Assembly: GCF_044197065.1 (NCBI RefSeq)
Contig: NZ_JBIQOI010000004.1
Span: forward strand, 259,425-323,424
Source: Kluyvera ascorbata_C
Lineage (GTDB): Bacteria; Pseudomonadota; Gammaproteobacteria; Enterobacterales; Enterobacteriaceae
Reading direction: 5' to 3'
DNA length: 64,000 nt
Shown piece by piece: positions 33,787 to 43,461 of this stretch. The notes below the pieces were generated by a model, which had not been told where the DNA came from, ran no database searches, and was given only the letters and a program-made list of their open reading frames with translations. Every line of letters starts with the position of its first letter. Within the stretch, counting starts at the first letter, position 1. Both the position numbers and the translations under genes were made by a program.

Positions 33787-34401
33787 ATGAATTTATTCGA
33801 ACAAACACCGCCTTCACGCAGGCGTTATGGGCTTGCCGCATTCATAGGGTTAATCGCAGGGATCGTCTCCGCGTTTGTGAAATGGGGTGCCGAAGTGCCT
33901 CTTCCTCCGCGCAGTCCTACCGATTTATTCACCGGTGCATGCGGGCCCGAGCAGTTAATAAGAGCCGCAAGTCAAATCGATTGTTCCCGTAATTTCCTTA
34001 ACCCTCCGTATGTATTTCTTCGCGACTGGCTGGGCGTCGCAGACCCCAATGCCGTCGTTTACACCTTTGCAGGACATATATTTAACTGGGTCGGCGTAAC
34101 ACATATCATTTTTTCCATCGTCTTCGCCGTAGGTTATTGCGTGGTTGCTGAAGTCTTCCCGAAAATTAAACTCTGGCAAGGTTTACTCGCCGGTGCTTTA
34201 GCTCAGCTTTTTGTCCACATGATCTCCTTCCCGCTGATGGGACTGACACCACCGCTGTTCGAACTTCCATGGTATGAACATGTATCAGAGATCGTAGGCC
34301 ACCTGATTTGGTTCTGGTCGATTGAAATTATCCGTCGCGATTTACGTAACCGCATCACTCACGAACCTGACCCTGAAATACCGCTGACGCATTTGCGATA
34401 A
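33787..34401 (+). CDS. yagU: inner membrane protein YagU
   Basis: 204-residue DUF1440 membrane protein, nearly identical over its length to E. coli YagU (same length), which contributes to acid resistance there. Four to five hydrophobic segments (GLAAFIGLIAGIVSAFV, VGVTHIIFSIVFAVGYCVVA, LWQGLLAGALAQLFVHMI, HVSEIVGHLIWFWSI). The ATG at 33787 has AAGGA at 6 nt; an upstream in-frame start adds 40 unrelated residues. In E. coli yagU lies at about 6 min, so its place between aaeR and tldD is a different locus. Confidence 0.93.
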   Translation: MNLFEQTPPSRRRYGLAAFIGLIAGIVSAFVKWGAEVPLPPRSPTDLFTGACGPEQLIRAASQIDCSRNFLNPPYVFLRDWLGVADPNAVVYTFAGHIFNWVGVTHIIFSIVFAVGYCVVAEVFPKIKLWQGLLAGALAQLFVHMISFPLMGLTPPLFELPWYEHVSEIVGHLIWFWSIEIIRRDLRNRITHEPDPEIPLTHLR

Positions 34402-34431
34402 AAAAACGCACCTCAATGAGGTGCGTTTTTT
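34401..34431. terminator. bidirectional terminator between yagU and tldD
   Basis: 14-bp perfect stem AAAAAACGCACCTC/GAGGTGCGTTTTTT with a 3-nt loop; T6 on both strands serves the convergent genes. Confidence 0.92.
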
Positions 34432-34450
34432 CGATGATGGCTTATTCAGG

Positions 34451-35896
34451 TCAAGCCGTACCGCCCACCGTCAAATTGTCCACCTTCAGCGTCGGCTGGC
34501 CCACGCCAACCGGCAGGCTCTGGCCTTCTTTACCACAGACGCCAACGCCGTTATCCAGCTTCAGATCGTTACCGACCATCGACACCTGCTGCATGGTTTC
34601 AATACCGGAGCCAATCAGCGTGGCCCCTTTCACCGGCTTGGTCACTTTACCGTTTTCGATCAGATACGCTTCCGAGGTAGAGAAGACAAACTTACCAGAA
34701 GTGATATCCACCTGACCGCCGCCGAAGTTTGGCGCGTAGAGGCCATATTCCACGGACTCAATGATTTCCTGCGGCGTGGATTTCCCGGCCAGCATATAGG
34801 TATTGGTCATACGCGGCATTGGCAGGTGGGCATAGGATTCACGACGGCCGTTGCCGGTCGGAGCAACGCCCATCAGGCGGGCGTTGAGTTTATCCTGCAT
34901 ATAGCCTTTGAGGATCCCGTTTTCGATCAGTACGTTGTACTGACCCGGCGTCCCTTCATCATCGATGGCCACGGAGCCACGGCGATCGCTCATGGTACCG
35001 TCATCCACAATGGTACACAGTTCGGAAGCCACCAGCTGGCCCATCTGTCCGCTGAAGACCGACGTGCCGCGGCGGTTAAAATCACCTTCCAGACCGTGAC
35101 CCACCGCTTCGTGCAGCAGAACGCCAGGCCAGCCCGCGCCCAGCACCACCGGCAGCGTACCCGCCGGAGCGGCGACCGCAGAAAGGTTAACTAACGCCAT
35201 GCGCACGGCTTCTTTCGCCCAGGCATCGGCGCGAACTTCACCGTCGAGGTCGGCGAGGAAGTAGTCGTAGCCAAATCGGCCACCGCCGCCGCTGGCGCCG
35301 CGTTCACGTTTGCCATCTTCTTCCACCTGCACGCTCACCGACAGACGCACCAGCGGGCGCACATCGGCCGCCAGCGTGCCGTCAGTCGCGGCAACCAGAA
35401 TCAGTTCATAGACGCCGGTCAGGCTCGCCGTCACTTCCTGCACGCGGCTGTCTGCGGCACGCGCCACGCTGTCCACGCGGCGCAGGATATCCAGCTTCTC
35501 TTCGCGGGTCATGCTCTGCAGTGGGTCCAGCGAGGTATAGAGCGCAGAATGCTCTACCGCGCCCAGCGTCTGCACTTTGCCGTTACCCGCTTCACGCACA
35601 ATGGTGCGCGCGGCCTGTGCGCTCTGTTCCAGCGCCAGCAGGCTGATCTGGTCGGCATAGGCAAAACCGGTTTTCTCACCGCTTACCGCACGAACCCCCA
35701 CGCCCTGGTCGATGTTGTAAGAACCATCTTTAATGATGCGATCTTCTAAAACCCAGGATTCGTGGTAGCTGGACTGAAAATAGAGATCGCCATAGTCCAG
35801 ACGACGCTCCGTGAGTTGACCAAGAATGGCGAACAGATCCTGATGATTCAGGCCGTTCGCTGCCAGCAATTGTTCACTTACCAGGTTTAGACTCAT
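34451..35896 (-). CDS. tldD: metalloprotease subunit TldD
   Basis: 481-residue subunit of the TldD/TldE (PmbA) protease, exact E. coli length. Zinc motif HEAVGHGLEGD near residue 262 is intact. The complex degrades unfolded peptides and processes CcdA and microcin B17. The ATG at 35896 (MSLNLVSEQ) is the conserved start; the longer in-frame start adds 13 residues. Follows yhdP by about 100 bp. Confidence 0.97.
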   Translation of the reverse strand: MSLNLVSEQLLAANGLNHQDLFAILGQLTERRLDYGDLYFQSSYHESWVLEDRIIKDGSYNIDQGVGVRAVSGEKTGFAYADQISLLALEQSAQAARTIVREAGNGKVQTLGAVEHSALYTSLDPLQSMTREEKLDILRRVDSVARAADSRVQEVTASLTGVYELILVAATDGTLAADVRPLVRLSVSVQVEEDGKRERGASGGGGRFGYDYFLADLDGEVRADAWAKEAVRMALVNLSAVAAPAGTLPVVLGAGWPGVLLHEAVGHGLEGDFNRRGTSVFSGQMGQLVASELCTIVDDGTMSDRRGSVAIDDEGTPGQYNVLIENGILKGYMQDKLNARLMGVAPTGNGRRESYAHLPMPRMTNTYMLAGKSTPQEIIESVEYGLYAPNFGGGQVDITSGKFVFSTSEAYLIENGKVTKPVKGATLIGSGIETMQQVSMVGNDLKLDNGVGVCGKEGQSLPVGVGQPTLKVDNLTVGGTA

Positions 35897-35997
35897 TATT
35901 TCGCTACTCGTTAATGGCCCGCGCGCTTCACGCATTTCGAGCCGGTATTCCGGGTGTTTGTCTTATGAGATTGAGGCAATTCAAGGCTTGCGTCAAA

Positions 35998-38900
35998 TCA
36001 TGGCTTTTTGTCGCTGCGCGCCTGGCGCAGCACTTCGTTAATTTGTGGCTTATCAATCGGGCCGGTGATGCGATAACGCAGTATAGAGACTTTGTTCCAC
36101 AGCGGGCCCAGTACTTTGGTCGCAGCAAACACCGCCGCGCCAATTATCGGGTTCACCGCGAAAGCCGTCGCCACGCCGACCGTCGCCGAAATTTCCGGCG
36201 CGACGATGGCTTCCATATCCAGCTCACGGCGCACCAGGTTGACCGACCCTTTCATGGCGATATCGGCTTCCAGACCATCAACCAGCGTATCATCGGTATT
36301 CAGCACACCGTCTTTGATCCACGCGGTACTGCGAATGGAATCAAAGTAGAAGCCTTCGCTGAAGGTGTCGCTAAAGTCAAAGCGCAGCTTACGCAGCAGT
36401 GCATCGACGCTCAGTAAACGCAGCAGCTGTCCGGCATGGCCCGTGGAAAGATCGGTAAACTGCCCTTTGCCAACGTGCGATTTCAAAATACCGTTCAGCG
36501 ACGCCACGTCAGGCTGCCACGGCTTATCGCGCCAATGTAAATCGTAGTCTACATCGACGGAAGAATCGCGAATCGGCGTTGAAACCCCGAAGAAAGCCGT
36601 AGCCTCATCAATCTTGTTACCGTGAATTTTCCCCTTCAGCGAGGTGCGCTGCCCTGACGGTGAGTTCACCCACACGCCATCGGCGGTTAAGCGACCAAAG
36701 CCCGTATCCACCAGCCCGTTCGCCAGCGTCAGGGTATCGCCCTTCACGTTGAAGTCCCCATCGATACGGCCATATTTCTGCCCCCACAGCCAGCATTCGG
36801 CGCAGCGAAGCTGAAGATCAGGCCAGTTGTGGAAATCTATCGCGCTGCTGCTCGCGGCGCTGCTCAACGGGCCAGTTGCAGCGGTCTGCGCCAGCGGATT
36901 AGCCGACGGATTGTAGTAGAGGTAACGAACGACAGCCTGCCACGGCGAGTTATTTTTCATCGTCAGGCTGGCGTTAATCTCACGTCCCTGGGCTTCCATC
37001 CGCGTGCCATCCGCCGTTGGCTGGGACACCACGCTCAGGTTATTCCACTGCTGGCCTGCAAAGGTCAGCGACGGCGTACGCAGCGTCACGTTCTGCGGGA
37101 AGGCGGCTGCAGAGCTTACGCCGTCGGCCGCGCCGTGCTGGAACAGCGCCAGCCACTGTGCGCCGTCCATCGGCGGCATATTCAACTCCACGCCCGACGT
37201 TTGCGGCAGTGGCGGAATTGTACGACTGTCCGAGGCCCAGATAGCGCTCTCAAGCGTGAGCTTTTTCCCCAGCAGCCAGCGGCTATTGAGATGATTATCC
37301 GGCCCCACGTTGCCGGTCAGATCAAAGCTGTGCAGATTCCCATCGACGTTGAGCTTAACCGGCAGTGATTTCCCCGCCGCTTTATCCGCCGGAGACGGTA
37401 AGCTACTGCTCATGTTTTGCAGATCGCTGGTGATTCCAACCTTGTAGGTTGCGCTGCCTTGATAAGGAAGCTCGATGGCGACGTTCCCTTTCCACGGTAC
37501 GCTGCCCTTGAGCGCATCGTTAAGCTGTTTTGGCAGCACGCCCGTTTTCGCTGGCTGCCAGTCCGCCTGCATGTTGACGCCCACCTGATAGGACTTGTCG
37601 CCCTCTTTGGTGGTGAAATCGACGTTCAGCGGTTGATTAAACCAGGTGGCGGTCAGCGGCTCGCTCGTCAGGTTGCCGTTATCAAAGCTGAAGCGGCCTT
37701 TGAGGTTATGCAGCGTACTGTCGAGCGGTTTGATAAACAGACTGTTATTGTTCAGCGCGACGTTGCCCGTGGCCTTCACCAGCTCGCCGTCCAGCGGGAT
37801 ATCAAGATGTAAGCGAGCGCTCACATCGCCATCAAGCTGGAGCTCTTCAAGGGTCGCGCCAAGGGATTTATCGAGCGGCGTCTGCTGGAAATACGGACCA
37901 ACTTCTTTACCTGGACCGTTAATATCGGCATCAATCAGCAGCTTCTCTTTGGCGTAGTCTGGAATCGACGCATCCAGGTTACTGGCGGTCACGCCGCCGA
38001 GCGCCGCTTTATCCGCCTTCATCCACAGGCCCGCATTGATAAAGTTAAGCTCGATATTCAGGTTGGTCAGCGCCGGCCAGTCCGGCTGGAAGGCAAAGGT
38101 CGCGTCGTGCAGCGGCACATAGACCTGGAACTGCCCTTCGTTATGCTCGTACGGGAACAGGTGCGGGTCGCCCCCGTAAACCAGAGTGGCGTTCTCCGCT
38201 TTACCCGCTTTGATGGCACCGCTCAGGTAGTCGACAAGCGCTTTCCCCATCAGGTTTTCAGGAAAGTAGCGCCACGCCTGCCCACCATCGTCGGTGCTGA
38301 TTCCGGCCAGAATCCCCAGCCACGGCTGGTCGTCCTTCGGCTGCAGATAGCGGAAACCACCCGCGGCACGAACGCCCGTCGCCGTGACATCGATATCACG
38401 GCCATCGAGCATGAAGCCTCTGTCGTCATTGACCCAGTTCAGCGTCGCCACGCCGTTGGCAATCTCCAGCGGTGCGCGGAAGACGTGTTCGTACGGCATC
38501 TTCGCGTCTTTCATCGCGACGTGCAGTGAACCATTTTCTACGCTACCGGCAATGTACCCGGAGACATGTTCCGCGCCGGGCAGCAGTTTCCACTGCTTCC
38601 AGCCGAGGTTATTCCAGCTCGCGTTAAAGCGGGTTTTGCCGGTGTCCTGAAGCGGAATATCAATCGCCAGCGTATCAACCATGCCAGCAGGCTGAGCGGT
38701 ACGCCAGATGTCGGCGACGTCGGGGGAGAGTTTTTCAGCGATCGGCAGCAAGCCGTTTAAGCCAGCCGGTGAGAGATGACTGGCGCGAATGCGCAGTTCG
38801 TCACTGCGTTTATTGTTCGGGCCACCGACCTCTTGCGCCGGGATCCACGCCAGCGCCAGCGCACCGCGAGGCCACGGTATATCGTCAATCGTGATACGGG

Positions 38901-39804
38901 TATCGGGAATGCGGAACTCCCAGCCCTCTTTCTCACGCGACAGGTGCGCGGTGAGATTATCCACTGCCAGATGGTGCTCCTGCTGGTCGCCCTGCCAGCT
39001 GGCGCCGCCCTGTTTCAGCCAGATATCGCCATTGGCGATTTCGCCTTTATCCAGCGAGGCCCAGCCTTCAAGGCTAAAGCGAGCGCTGGTCAGCGCGATG
39101 TTATCCTGCATCCACTGGCCGAGCCACGGCTTCACGTCGATGTCATCGGCCTGGAGCCATAAACGTCCTTTGTTCAGCAGACCATTTTCATCACGCAGGT
39201 CCATACGAACTTTCATCACCCCGTGCTGCCCGGTGAGGCTGGAGAGGCTAAGCTCTCCTTCGGCGCGGTGACGGTTGTCATTGTTGACCCAGGTGAGCTG
39301 CGGAATGGCAAGTTCAGCACGCTGGCCAGAGAGCGTCAGGAAGCTGAGATGGCTGTCGCGTAGGGTGAAGTGGTCAAACTGGCGCAGGAACAGATCGCCG
39401 ACGCGATCGCCCTTCAGGCCGTCGCCGCTGTCGTTACTCTGTAGTGGCGTATTGGTATGAATTTGCAGTTGCCAGAAGGTCAGCTCGCGAAACTGCCAGC
39501 GCATGTGCAGCAGGCTTTGCCAGACATCCAGTGCCATGGAAGCACGTTTGATAGACAGTTTACCGCCGTCGTGCATCGCAACGTGGATATCGCGTACGTC
39601 CAGCGTCGGGCCGAAGTTTTGCCAACTGGCGTGTATCTGCGAGGCGGAAACCGGCAGCCCGGTAACCGCTTCGATTCTGTTCAGCAGTTCAGGGCGCCAT
39701 TTATCCAGATGTGGCAAGGCGAGACGCAGGCCGCTCACCAGCAGCGCGACAACGACAATCAGTGTGGCAACGGTGAGCAGTAAAATCCCCGGCAATCGCC
39801 TCAC
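35998..39804 (-). CDS. yhdP: AsmA-like envelope protein YhdP
   Basis: 1268-residue protein, N-terminal transmembrane anchor (LPGILLLTVATLIVVVALLVSG) followed by a very long beta-rich periplasmic part with AsmA-like repeats and the C-terminal DUF3971/AsmA_2 region. In E. coli YhdP, with TamB and YdbH, carries phospholipids to the outer membrane and affects its permeability. Essentially the E. coli length. Confidence 0.95.
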   Translation of the reverse strand: MRRLPGILLLTVATLIVVVALLVSGLRLALPHLDKWRPELLNRIEAVTGLPVSASQIHASWQNFGPTLDVRDIHVAMHDGGKLSIKRASMALDVWQSLLHMRWQFRELTFWQLQIHTNTPLQSNDSGDGLKGDRVGDLFLRQFDHFTLRDSHLSFLTLSGQRAELAIPQLTWVNNDNRHRAEGELSLSSLTGQHGVMKVRMDLRDENGLLNKGRLWLQADDIDVKPWLGQWMQDNIALTSARFSLEGWASLDKGEIANGDIWLKQGGASWQGDQQEHHLAVDNLTAHLSREKEGWEFRIPDTRITIDDIPWPRGALALAWIPAQEVGGPNNKRSDELRIRASHLSPAGLNGLLPIAEKLSPDVADIWRTAQPAGMVDTLAIDIPLQDTGKTRFNASWNNLGWKQWKLLPGAEHVSGYIAGSVENGSLHVAMKDAKMPYEHVFRAPLEIANGVATLNWVNDDRGFMLDGRDIDVTATGVRAAGGFRYLQPKDDQPWLGILAGISTDDGGQAWRYFPENLMGKALVDYLSGAIKAGKAENATLVYGGDPHLFPYEHNEGQFQVYVPLHDATFAFQPDWPALTNLNIELNFINAGLWMKADKAALGGVTASNLDASIPDYAKEKLLIDADINGPGKEVGPYFQQTPLDKSLGATLEELQLDGDVSARLHLDIPLDGELVKATGNVALNNNSLFIKPLDSTLHNLKGRFSFDNGNLTSEPLTATWFNQPLNVDFTTKEGDKSYQVGVNMQADWQPAKTGVLPKQLNDALKGSVPWKGNVAIELPYQGSATYKVGITSDLQNMSSSLPSPADKAAGKSLPVKLNVDGNLHSFDLTGNVGPDNHLNSRWLLGKKLTLESAIWASDSRTIPPLPQTSGVELNMPPMDGAQWLALFQHGAADGVSSAAAFPQNVTLRTPSLTFAGQQWNNLSVVSQPTADGTRMEAQGREINASLTMKNNSPWQAVVRYLYYNPSANPLAQTAATGPLSSAASSSAIDFHNWPDLQLRCAECWLWGQKYGRIDGDFNVKGDTLTLANGLVDTGFGRLTADGVWVNSPSGQRTSLKGKIHGNKIDEATAFFGVSTPIRDSSVDVDYDLHWRDKPWQPDVASLNGILKSHVGKGQFTDLSTGHAGQLLRLLSVDALLRKLRFDFSDTFSEGFYFDSIRSTAWIKDGVLNTDDTLVDGLEADIAMKGSVNLVRRELDMEAIVAPEISATVGVATAFAVNPIIGAAVFAATKVLGPLWNKVSILRYRITGPIDKPQINEVLRQARSDKKP

Positions 39805-39837
39805 GCATCTCTCCTTGGGTCGCAGCAGGCTGCGTAA

Positions 39838-41307
39838 TTACATCATAACCACATCAAACTGCTCCGGGTTATAGAGCGGTTCAATCTGGACTTTTACCTG
39901 CTTGCCGACAAAAATTTCCACTTCTGCCAGTGCGTGAGACTCTTCGCCTTTCAGCGTTTCTGCCACGGATGGAGACGCGTACACCAGGAAGCGATCGGAG
40001 TCATAAGCGTGATGCACGCGCACGATTTCACGCATAATCTCATAGCATACCGTCTCAACGGTTTTCACCGTACCACGCCCGTGGCAGGTCGGGCACTCGG
40101 TGCAGAGCACGTGCTCGACGCTCTCACGCGTACGCTTACGGGTCATCTCCACCAGCCCCAGCGGCGAGAAGCCGTTCACGCTGGTTTTCACGCGGTCTTT
40201 ACTCAGCGCCTGTTCCAGCGAGTGCAGAACCCGACGACGGTGGTCTTCATTATTCATATCGATAAAATCGATGATGATAATGCCGCCAAGGTTACGCAAA
40301 CGCAGCTGGCGCGCAATCGCCTGAGTCGCTTCAATATTGGTGTTGAAAATGGTGTCATCAAGATTACGGTGCCCCACAAAAGCCCCGGTGTTGATGTCAA
40401 CGGTGGTCATTGCTTCGGTCTGGTCGATAACCAGATAACCGCCTGACTTGAGCTCAACTTTACGCTCCAGCGCGCGCTGGATTTCATTCTCAACGTCGAA
40501 CAGATCAAAGATAGGCTGGCGGCCGCTGTAATGCTCAAGCTTATTGGTCATTTCAGGCATATATTCTGCCGTGAATTCCATTAACGCTTCGTAGGTCAAA
40601 CGGGAATCAACGCGAATTTTATCCAGTTGAGCGTCAGCAAAGTCGCGCAGAACACGCTGCGCCAGCGCCAGTTCACCGTACATCTGATAGCGGGTCTGCG
40701 GGCGCTTCTTACGCTCCATGACTTTGGTCCAGACGCGCTTGAGATAGGCGGCGTCAGAAGCTAAATCCTCTTCACACACCCCTTCGGCTGCGGTACGAAT
40801 GATAAAGCCGCCCTGCTCATCACAATAATCCGCGACGACTTTCTTTAAGCGATCGCGTTCGGCTTCACTTTCGATGCGCTGCGACACGCCGACGTGCGAA
40901 GCGCCGGGCATAAAGACGAGATAACGGGAAGGTAACGTGATGTCGGTGGTCAGACGCGCGCCTTTGGTCCCCAGGGGATCTTTCACCACCTGTACCATCA
41001 GGTCCTGGCCCTGACGCACCAGTTCAGAAATATCGCGGACGGTGAACTGCTTTTGCTCTTCACCCGCCACGCATTCGGTATGCGGCATGATATCGGAAGC
41101 GTGGAGGAACGCGGCCTTGTCGAGACCAATATCTACAAAAGCCGCCTGCATACCTGGTAAGACACGACTAACACGACCTTTGTAGATATTGCCTACGATT
41201 CCGCGTCGCGCTTCACGCTCAATATGAATTTCCTGCAAAATGCCGCCATCGATATACGCCACTCGCGTCTCCGATGGCGTCACGTTTACTAATAGTTCAG
41301 CCGTCAT
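39838..41307 (-). CDS. rng: ribonuclease G
   Basis: 489-residue endoribonuclease of the RNase E/G family; matures the 16S rRNA 5' end and some mRNAs. S1 domain (GNIYKGRVSRVLPGMQAAFVDIG, residues about 38-60), the DNase I-like catalytic region with IIIIDFIDMNNEDHRR and TVDINTG (metal aspartates), and the zinc-link CTECPTCHGRG. The ATG at 41307 (MTAELLVN) has AAGGGA upstream and gives E. coli length. Overlaps the end of maf by 11 bp. Confidence 0.97.
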   Translation of the reverse strand: MTAELLVNVTPSETRVAYIDGGILQEIHIEREARRGIVGNIYKGRVSRVLPGMQAAFVDIGLDKAAFLHASDIMPHTECVAGEEQKQFTVRDISELVRQGQDLMVQVVKDPLGTKGARLTTDITLPSRYLVFMPGASHVGVSQRIESEAERDRLKKVVADYCDEQGGFIIRTAAEGVCEEDLASDAAYLKRVWTKVMERKKRPQTRYQMYGELALAQRVLRDFADAQLDKIRVDSRLTYEALMEFTAEYMPEMTNKLEHYSGRQPIFDLFDVENEIQRALERKVELKSGGYLVIDQTEAMTTVDINTGAFVGHRNLDDTIFNTNIEATQAIARQLRLRNLGGIIIIDFIDMNNEDHRRRVLHSLEQALSKDRVKTSVNGFSPLGLVEMTRKRTRESVEHVLCTECPTCHGRGTVKTVETVCYEIMREIVRVHHAYDSDRFLVYASPSVAETLKGEESHALAEVEIFVGKQVKVQIEPLYNPEQFDVVMM

Positions 41308-41890
41308 GTGTATCCCTTTTTTCACGTAGCGAGTTAAAGTTACTCAGCAACTCATACGTTTCCACCAGCGGTAAGCCGACTACGGCGTGATAGCTGCCAT
41401 TTATCTTCCTGACGAAACAGCCACCCAGCCCTTGAATACCGTATGCACCTGCTTTATCTAAAGGTTCGCCGCTCGCAACATAGTCTGCAATGTCTTTCTC
41501 GGAAAGCATCCGGAAGGTCACTTCCGTTACGACCAGACAGTCGAGCGTGTGCTGGCTATCTGCCAGCGCAACGGCGGTCATCACCTGATGGGTATTCCCT
41601 GATAGCTTACGCAGCATCGCGGCTGCATGCGCTTCATCGCGAGGCTTCTCCAGCACTTCACCGTTAAGCACCACTATCGTATCGGCACCCAGAACAGGGA
41701 GATCGTGGCGGGTTAACGCAACGCCCGCCTGCGCTTTCTCTCGCGCCAGGCGCGCCACATATTGCTGCGCCGGCTCCTGTGGGCGACGCAGCTCTTCGAT
41801 ACCGGGAACCACTTTCTCAAACGTCATGCCTAGCTGAGTGAGAAGTTCCTGGCGACGCGGGGAACCTGAAGCAAGATAGAGAGATACCAT
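41297..41890 (-). CDS. yhdE: Maf-family nucleoside triphosphate pyrophosphatase YhdE
   Basis: 197-residue Maf protein: SLYLASGSPRRQELL at the N-terminus, VLGADTIVVLNGEVLEKP and DKAGAYGIQGLGGCFV. E. coli YhdE hydrolyses dTTP and UTP. The ATG at 41890 gives exactly E. coli length. Between mreD and rng in the usual mreBCD-yhdE-rng cluster. Confidence 0.96.
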   Translation of the reverse strand: MVSLYLASGSPRRQELLTQLGMTFEKVVPGIEELRRPQEPAQQYVARLAREKAQAGVALTRHDLPVLGADTIVVLNGEVLEKPRDEAHAAAMLRKLSGNTHQVMTAVALADSQHTLDCLVVTEVTFRMLSEKDIADYVASGEPLDKAGAYGIQGLGGCFVRKINGSYHAVVGLPLVETYELLSNFNSLREKRDTHDG

Positions 41891-41897
41891 AACGACC

Positions 41898-42386
41898 TTA
41901 TTGAACGGCAAATTGCTGGCGAACTTTACGCATCAGAAGAAATATCCACGGCCAGAGCACGCCGTTTACTACACTACTCCAGAACACTTCAGGTCGGAAA
42001 GAGACGTTGATCACTAAAAACTCTGCCCAGAAAACAATAATATCCGTCGCGAGTGAGAGCAGCATAACCACCAGCGCCTGTTGCCAGAGCGCCAGGTTGC
42101 GGAACAATTGATATTTCAGCGCCACCAGATACGCCACAATGCTCAACGACAGCGCGCGCACGCCAAGCGTTGATCCACTAATGAGATCAAGTATGGCACC
42201 CATCACCAGACCCGTACCAACATTCACGCGGTGCGGCAGCGCCAGTGACCAGTAGAGCAGAATGAGCAGCACCCAGTTTGGCCGGAAGACGATAAGGTCG
42301 TCCGGCCAGGGCATAACCTGTAGCAGCAGTGCGATAAGAAACGAGAGCCAGATTACCCAGCGTCCCTGGCTACGGTAGCTTGCCAC
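41898..42386 (-). CDS. mreD: rod shape-determining protein MreD
   Basis: 162-residue inner-membrane protein with about five hydrophobic helices (VIWLSFLIALLLQVMPWP..., WSSVVNGVLWPWIFLLM). Part of the Rod complex with MreBC, RodA, PBP2 and RodZ. GTG start sharing a base with the mreC TAG (TAGTG), giving coupled translation. Confidence 0.96.
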   Translation of the reverse strand: MASYRSQGRWVIWLSFLIALLLQVMPWPDDLIVFRPNWVLLILLYWSLALPHRVNVGTGLVMGAILDLISGSTLGVRALSLSIVAYLVALKYQLFRNLALWQQALVVMLLSLATDIIVFWAEFLVINVSFRPEVFWSSVVNGVLWPWIFLLMRKVRQQFAVQ

Positions 42387-43393
42387 TATTGCCCTCCTGC
42401 AGAGGGTTGTGGTGGCGGCGTCCCCGCAGGCGGCGTGGCTAACCCGGTTGCCGGCGCGGGAAGCTGCGGCCCCATAGTCTCAGGAGACGGCAGTACCTGA
42501 GGCATCATCTGCATCAGACGTTCGTTGGCGACGCGATGCACCTCTTCCGGCGTCATCGGGTTGGTGCCGTTACGATCTGCGCCCCACAGCAGCAGCAGAT
42601 AGCGCAAACGCTGCAGACCCGCCGTTGGACGCGCCTGAATCACCGTATACGCGCGCTGCGTGTCCAGCTTAACGGACGATACCACGCCAACCGGATAACC
42701 TTCCGGGAAACGACCACCCAGACCGGATGTCACCAGCACATCGCCGACGCGAATGTCGGTATTGGCTGGCAGATGCTCCAGTTGGAGATCGTCAGTACAG
42801 CCGTTACCGGCGGCAATCACACGAATATCGTTACGCAGAACCTGAATAGGCAGTGCGTGGGTGGCATCGCAAATCAGCAGCACGCGGCTGGTGAGCTTGG
42901 CGACGGCCACAACCTGACCGACAACGCCTTTATCGCTGATCACCGGCTGGCCTTCGTAAACACCGTTCACGCTGCCTTTGTCGATAACCACCTGGTCGCT
43001 GTAGGGATCGTTAACCGTTGAGATCACCTGCGTCACCATTTTTTGTTCGTCCTGGCGCAGCGGTGAACCTAACAGCTCACGTAAACGGGCATTTTCTTGT
43101 TTGTACTGACCGAGCATCAGCAGGTCACTGTTTTTCAGCAGCAGTTCCTGACGCAGCGCACGGTTTTCGAGTTCAAGCTGATCGCGTGAAGCCAGCGTTT
43201 GCGAAACGCTATCAAGCAGTTCACGAGGACCATTGGAAACAAAGTAGAAAGGACTGACGGCAGTATCCATGTACGTTCGGATTTGACTGAACATACCGAG
43301 ACGGCTATCGGCGATAATGACACCCAGCGCCACCAGCACCGCCAGAATAAGGCGAATCTGCAGCGACGGGCCACGGCTAAAAATGGGCTTCAT
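42386..43393 (-). CDS. mreC: cell shape-determining protein MreC
   Basis: 335-residue bitopic protein: N-terminal membrane helix (IRLILAVLVALGVIIAD), a coiled coil (SRDQLELENRALRQELLL...), the periplasmic beta-barrel core, and a Pro-rich C-terminal tail (shorter than the E. coli tail, making the protein about 30 residues shorter). Links MreB to PBP2. Confidence 0.95.
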   Translation of the reverse strand: MKPIFSRGPSLQIRLILAVLVALGVIIADSRLGMFSQIRTYMDTAVSPFYFVSNGPRELLDSVSQTLASRDQLELENRALRQELLLKNSDLLMLGQYKQENARLRELLGSPLRQDEQKMVTQVISTVNDPYSDQVVIDKGSVNGVYEGQPVISDKGVVGQVVAVAKLTSRVLLICDATHALPIQVLRNDIRVIAAGNGCTDDLQLEHLPANTDIRVGDVLVTSGLGGRFPEGYPVGVVSSVKLDTQRAYTVIQARPTAGLQRLRYLLLLWGADRNGTNPMTPEEVHRVANERLMQMMPQVLPSPETMGPQLPAPATGLATPPAGTPPPQPSAGGQ

Positions 43394-43461
43394 AGGCTAT
43401 GCGTATTCTCGTGTCAGTGAAATTGAGGGTAGCCTTCTGGCTACCCTGAACCTCATGCTGA

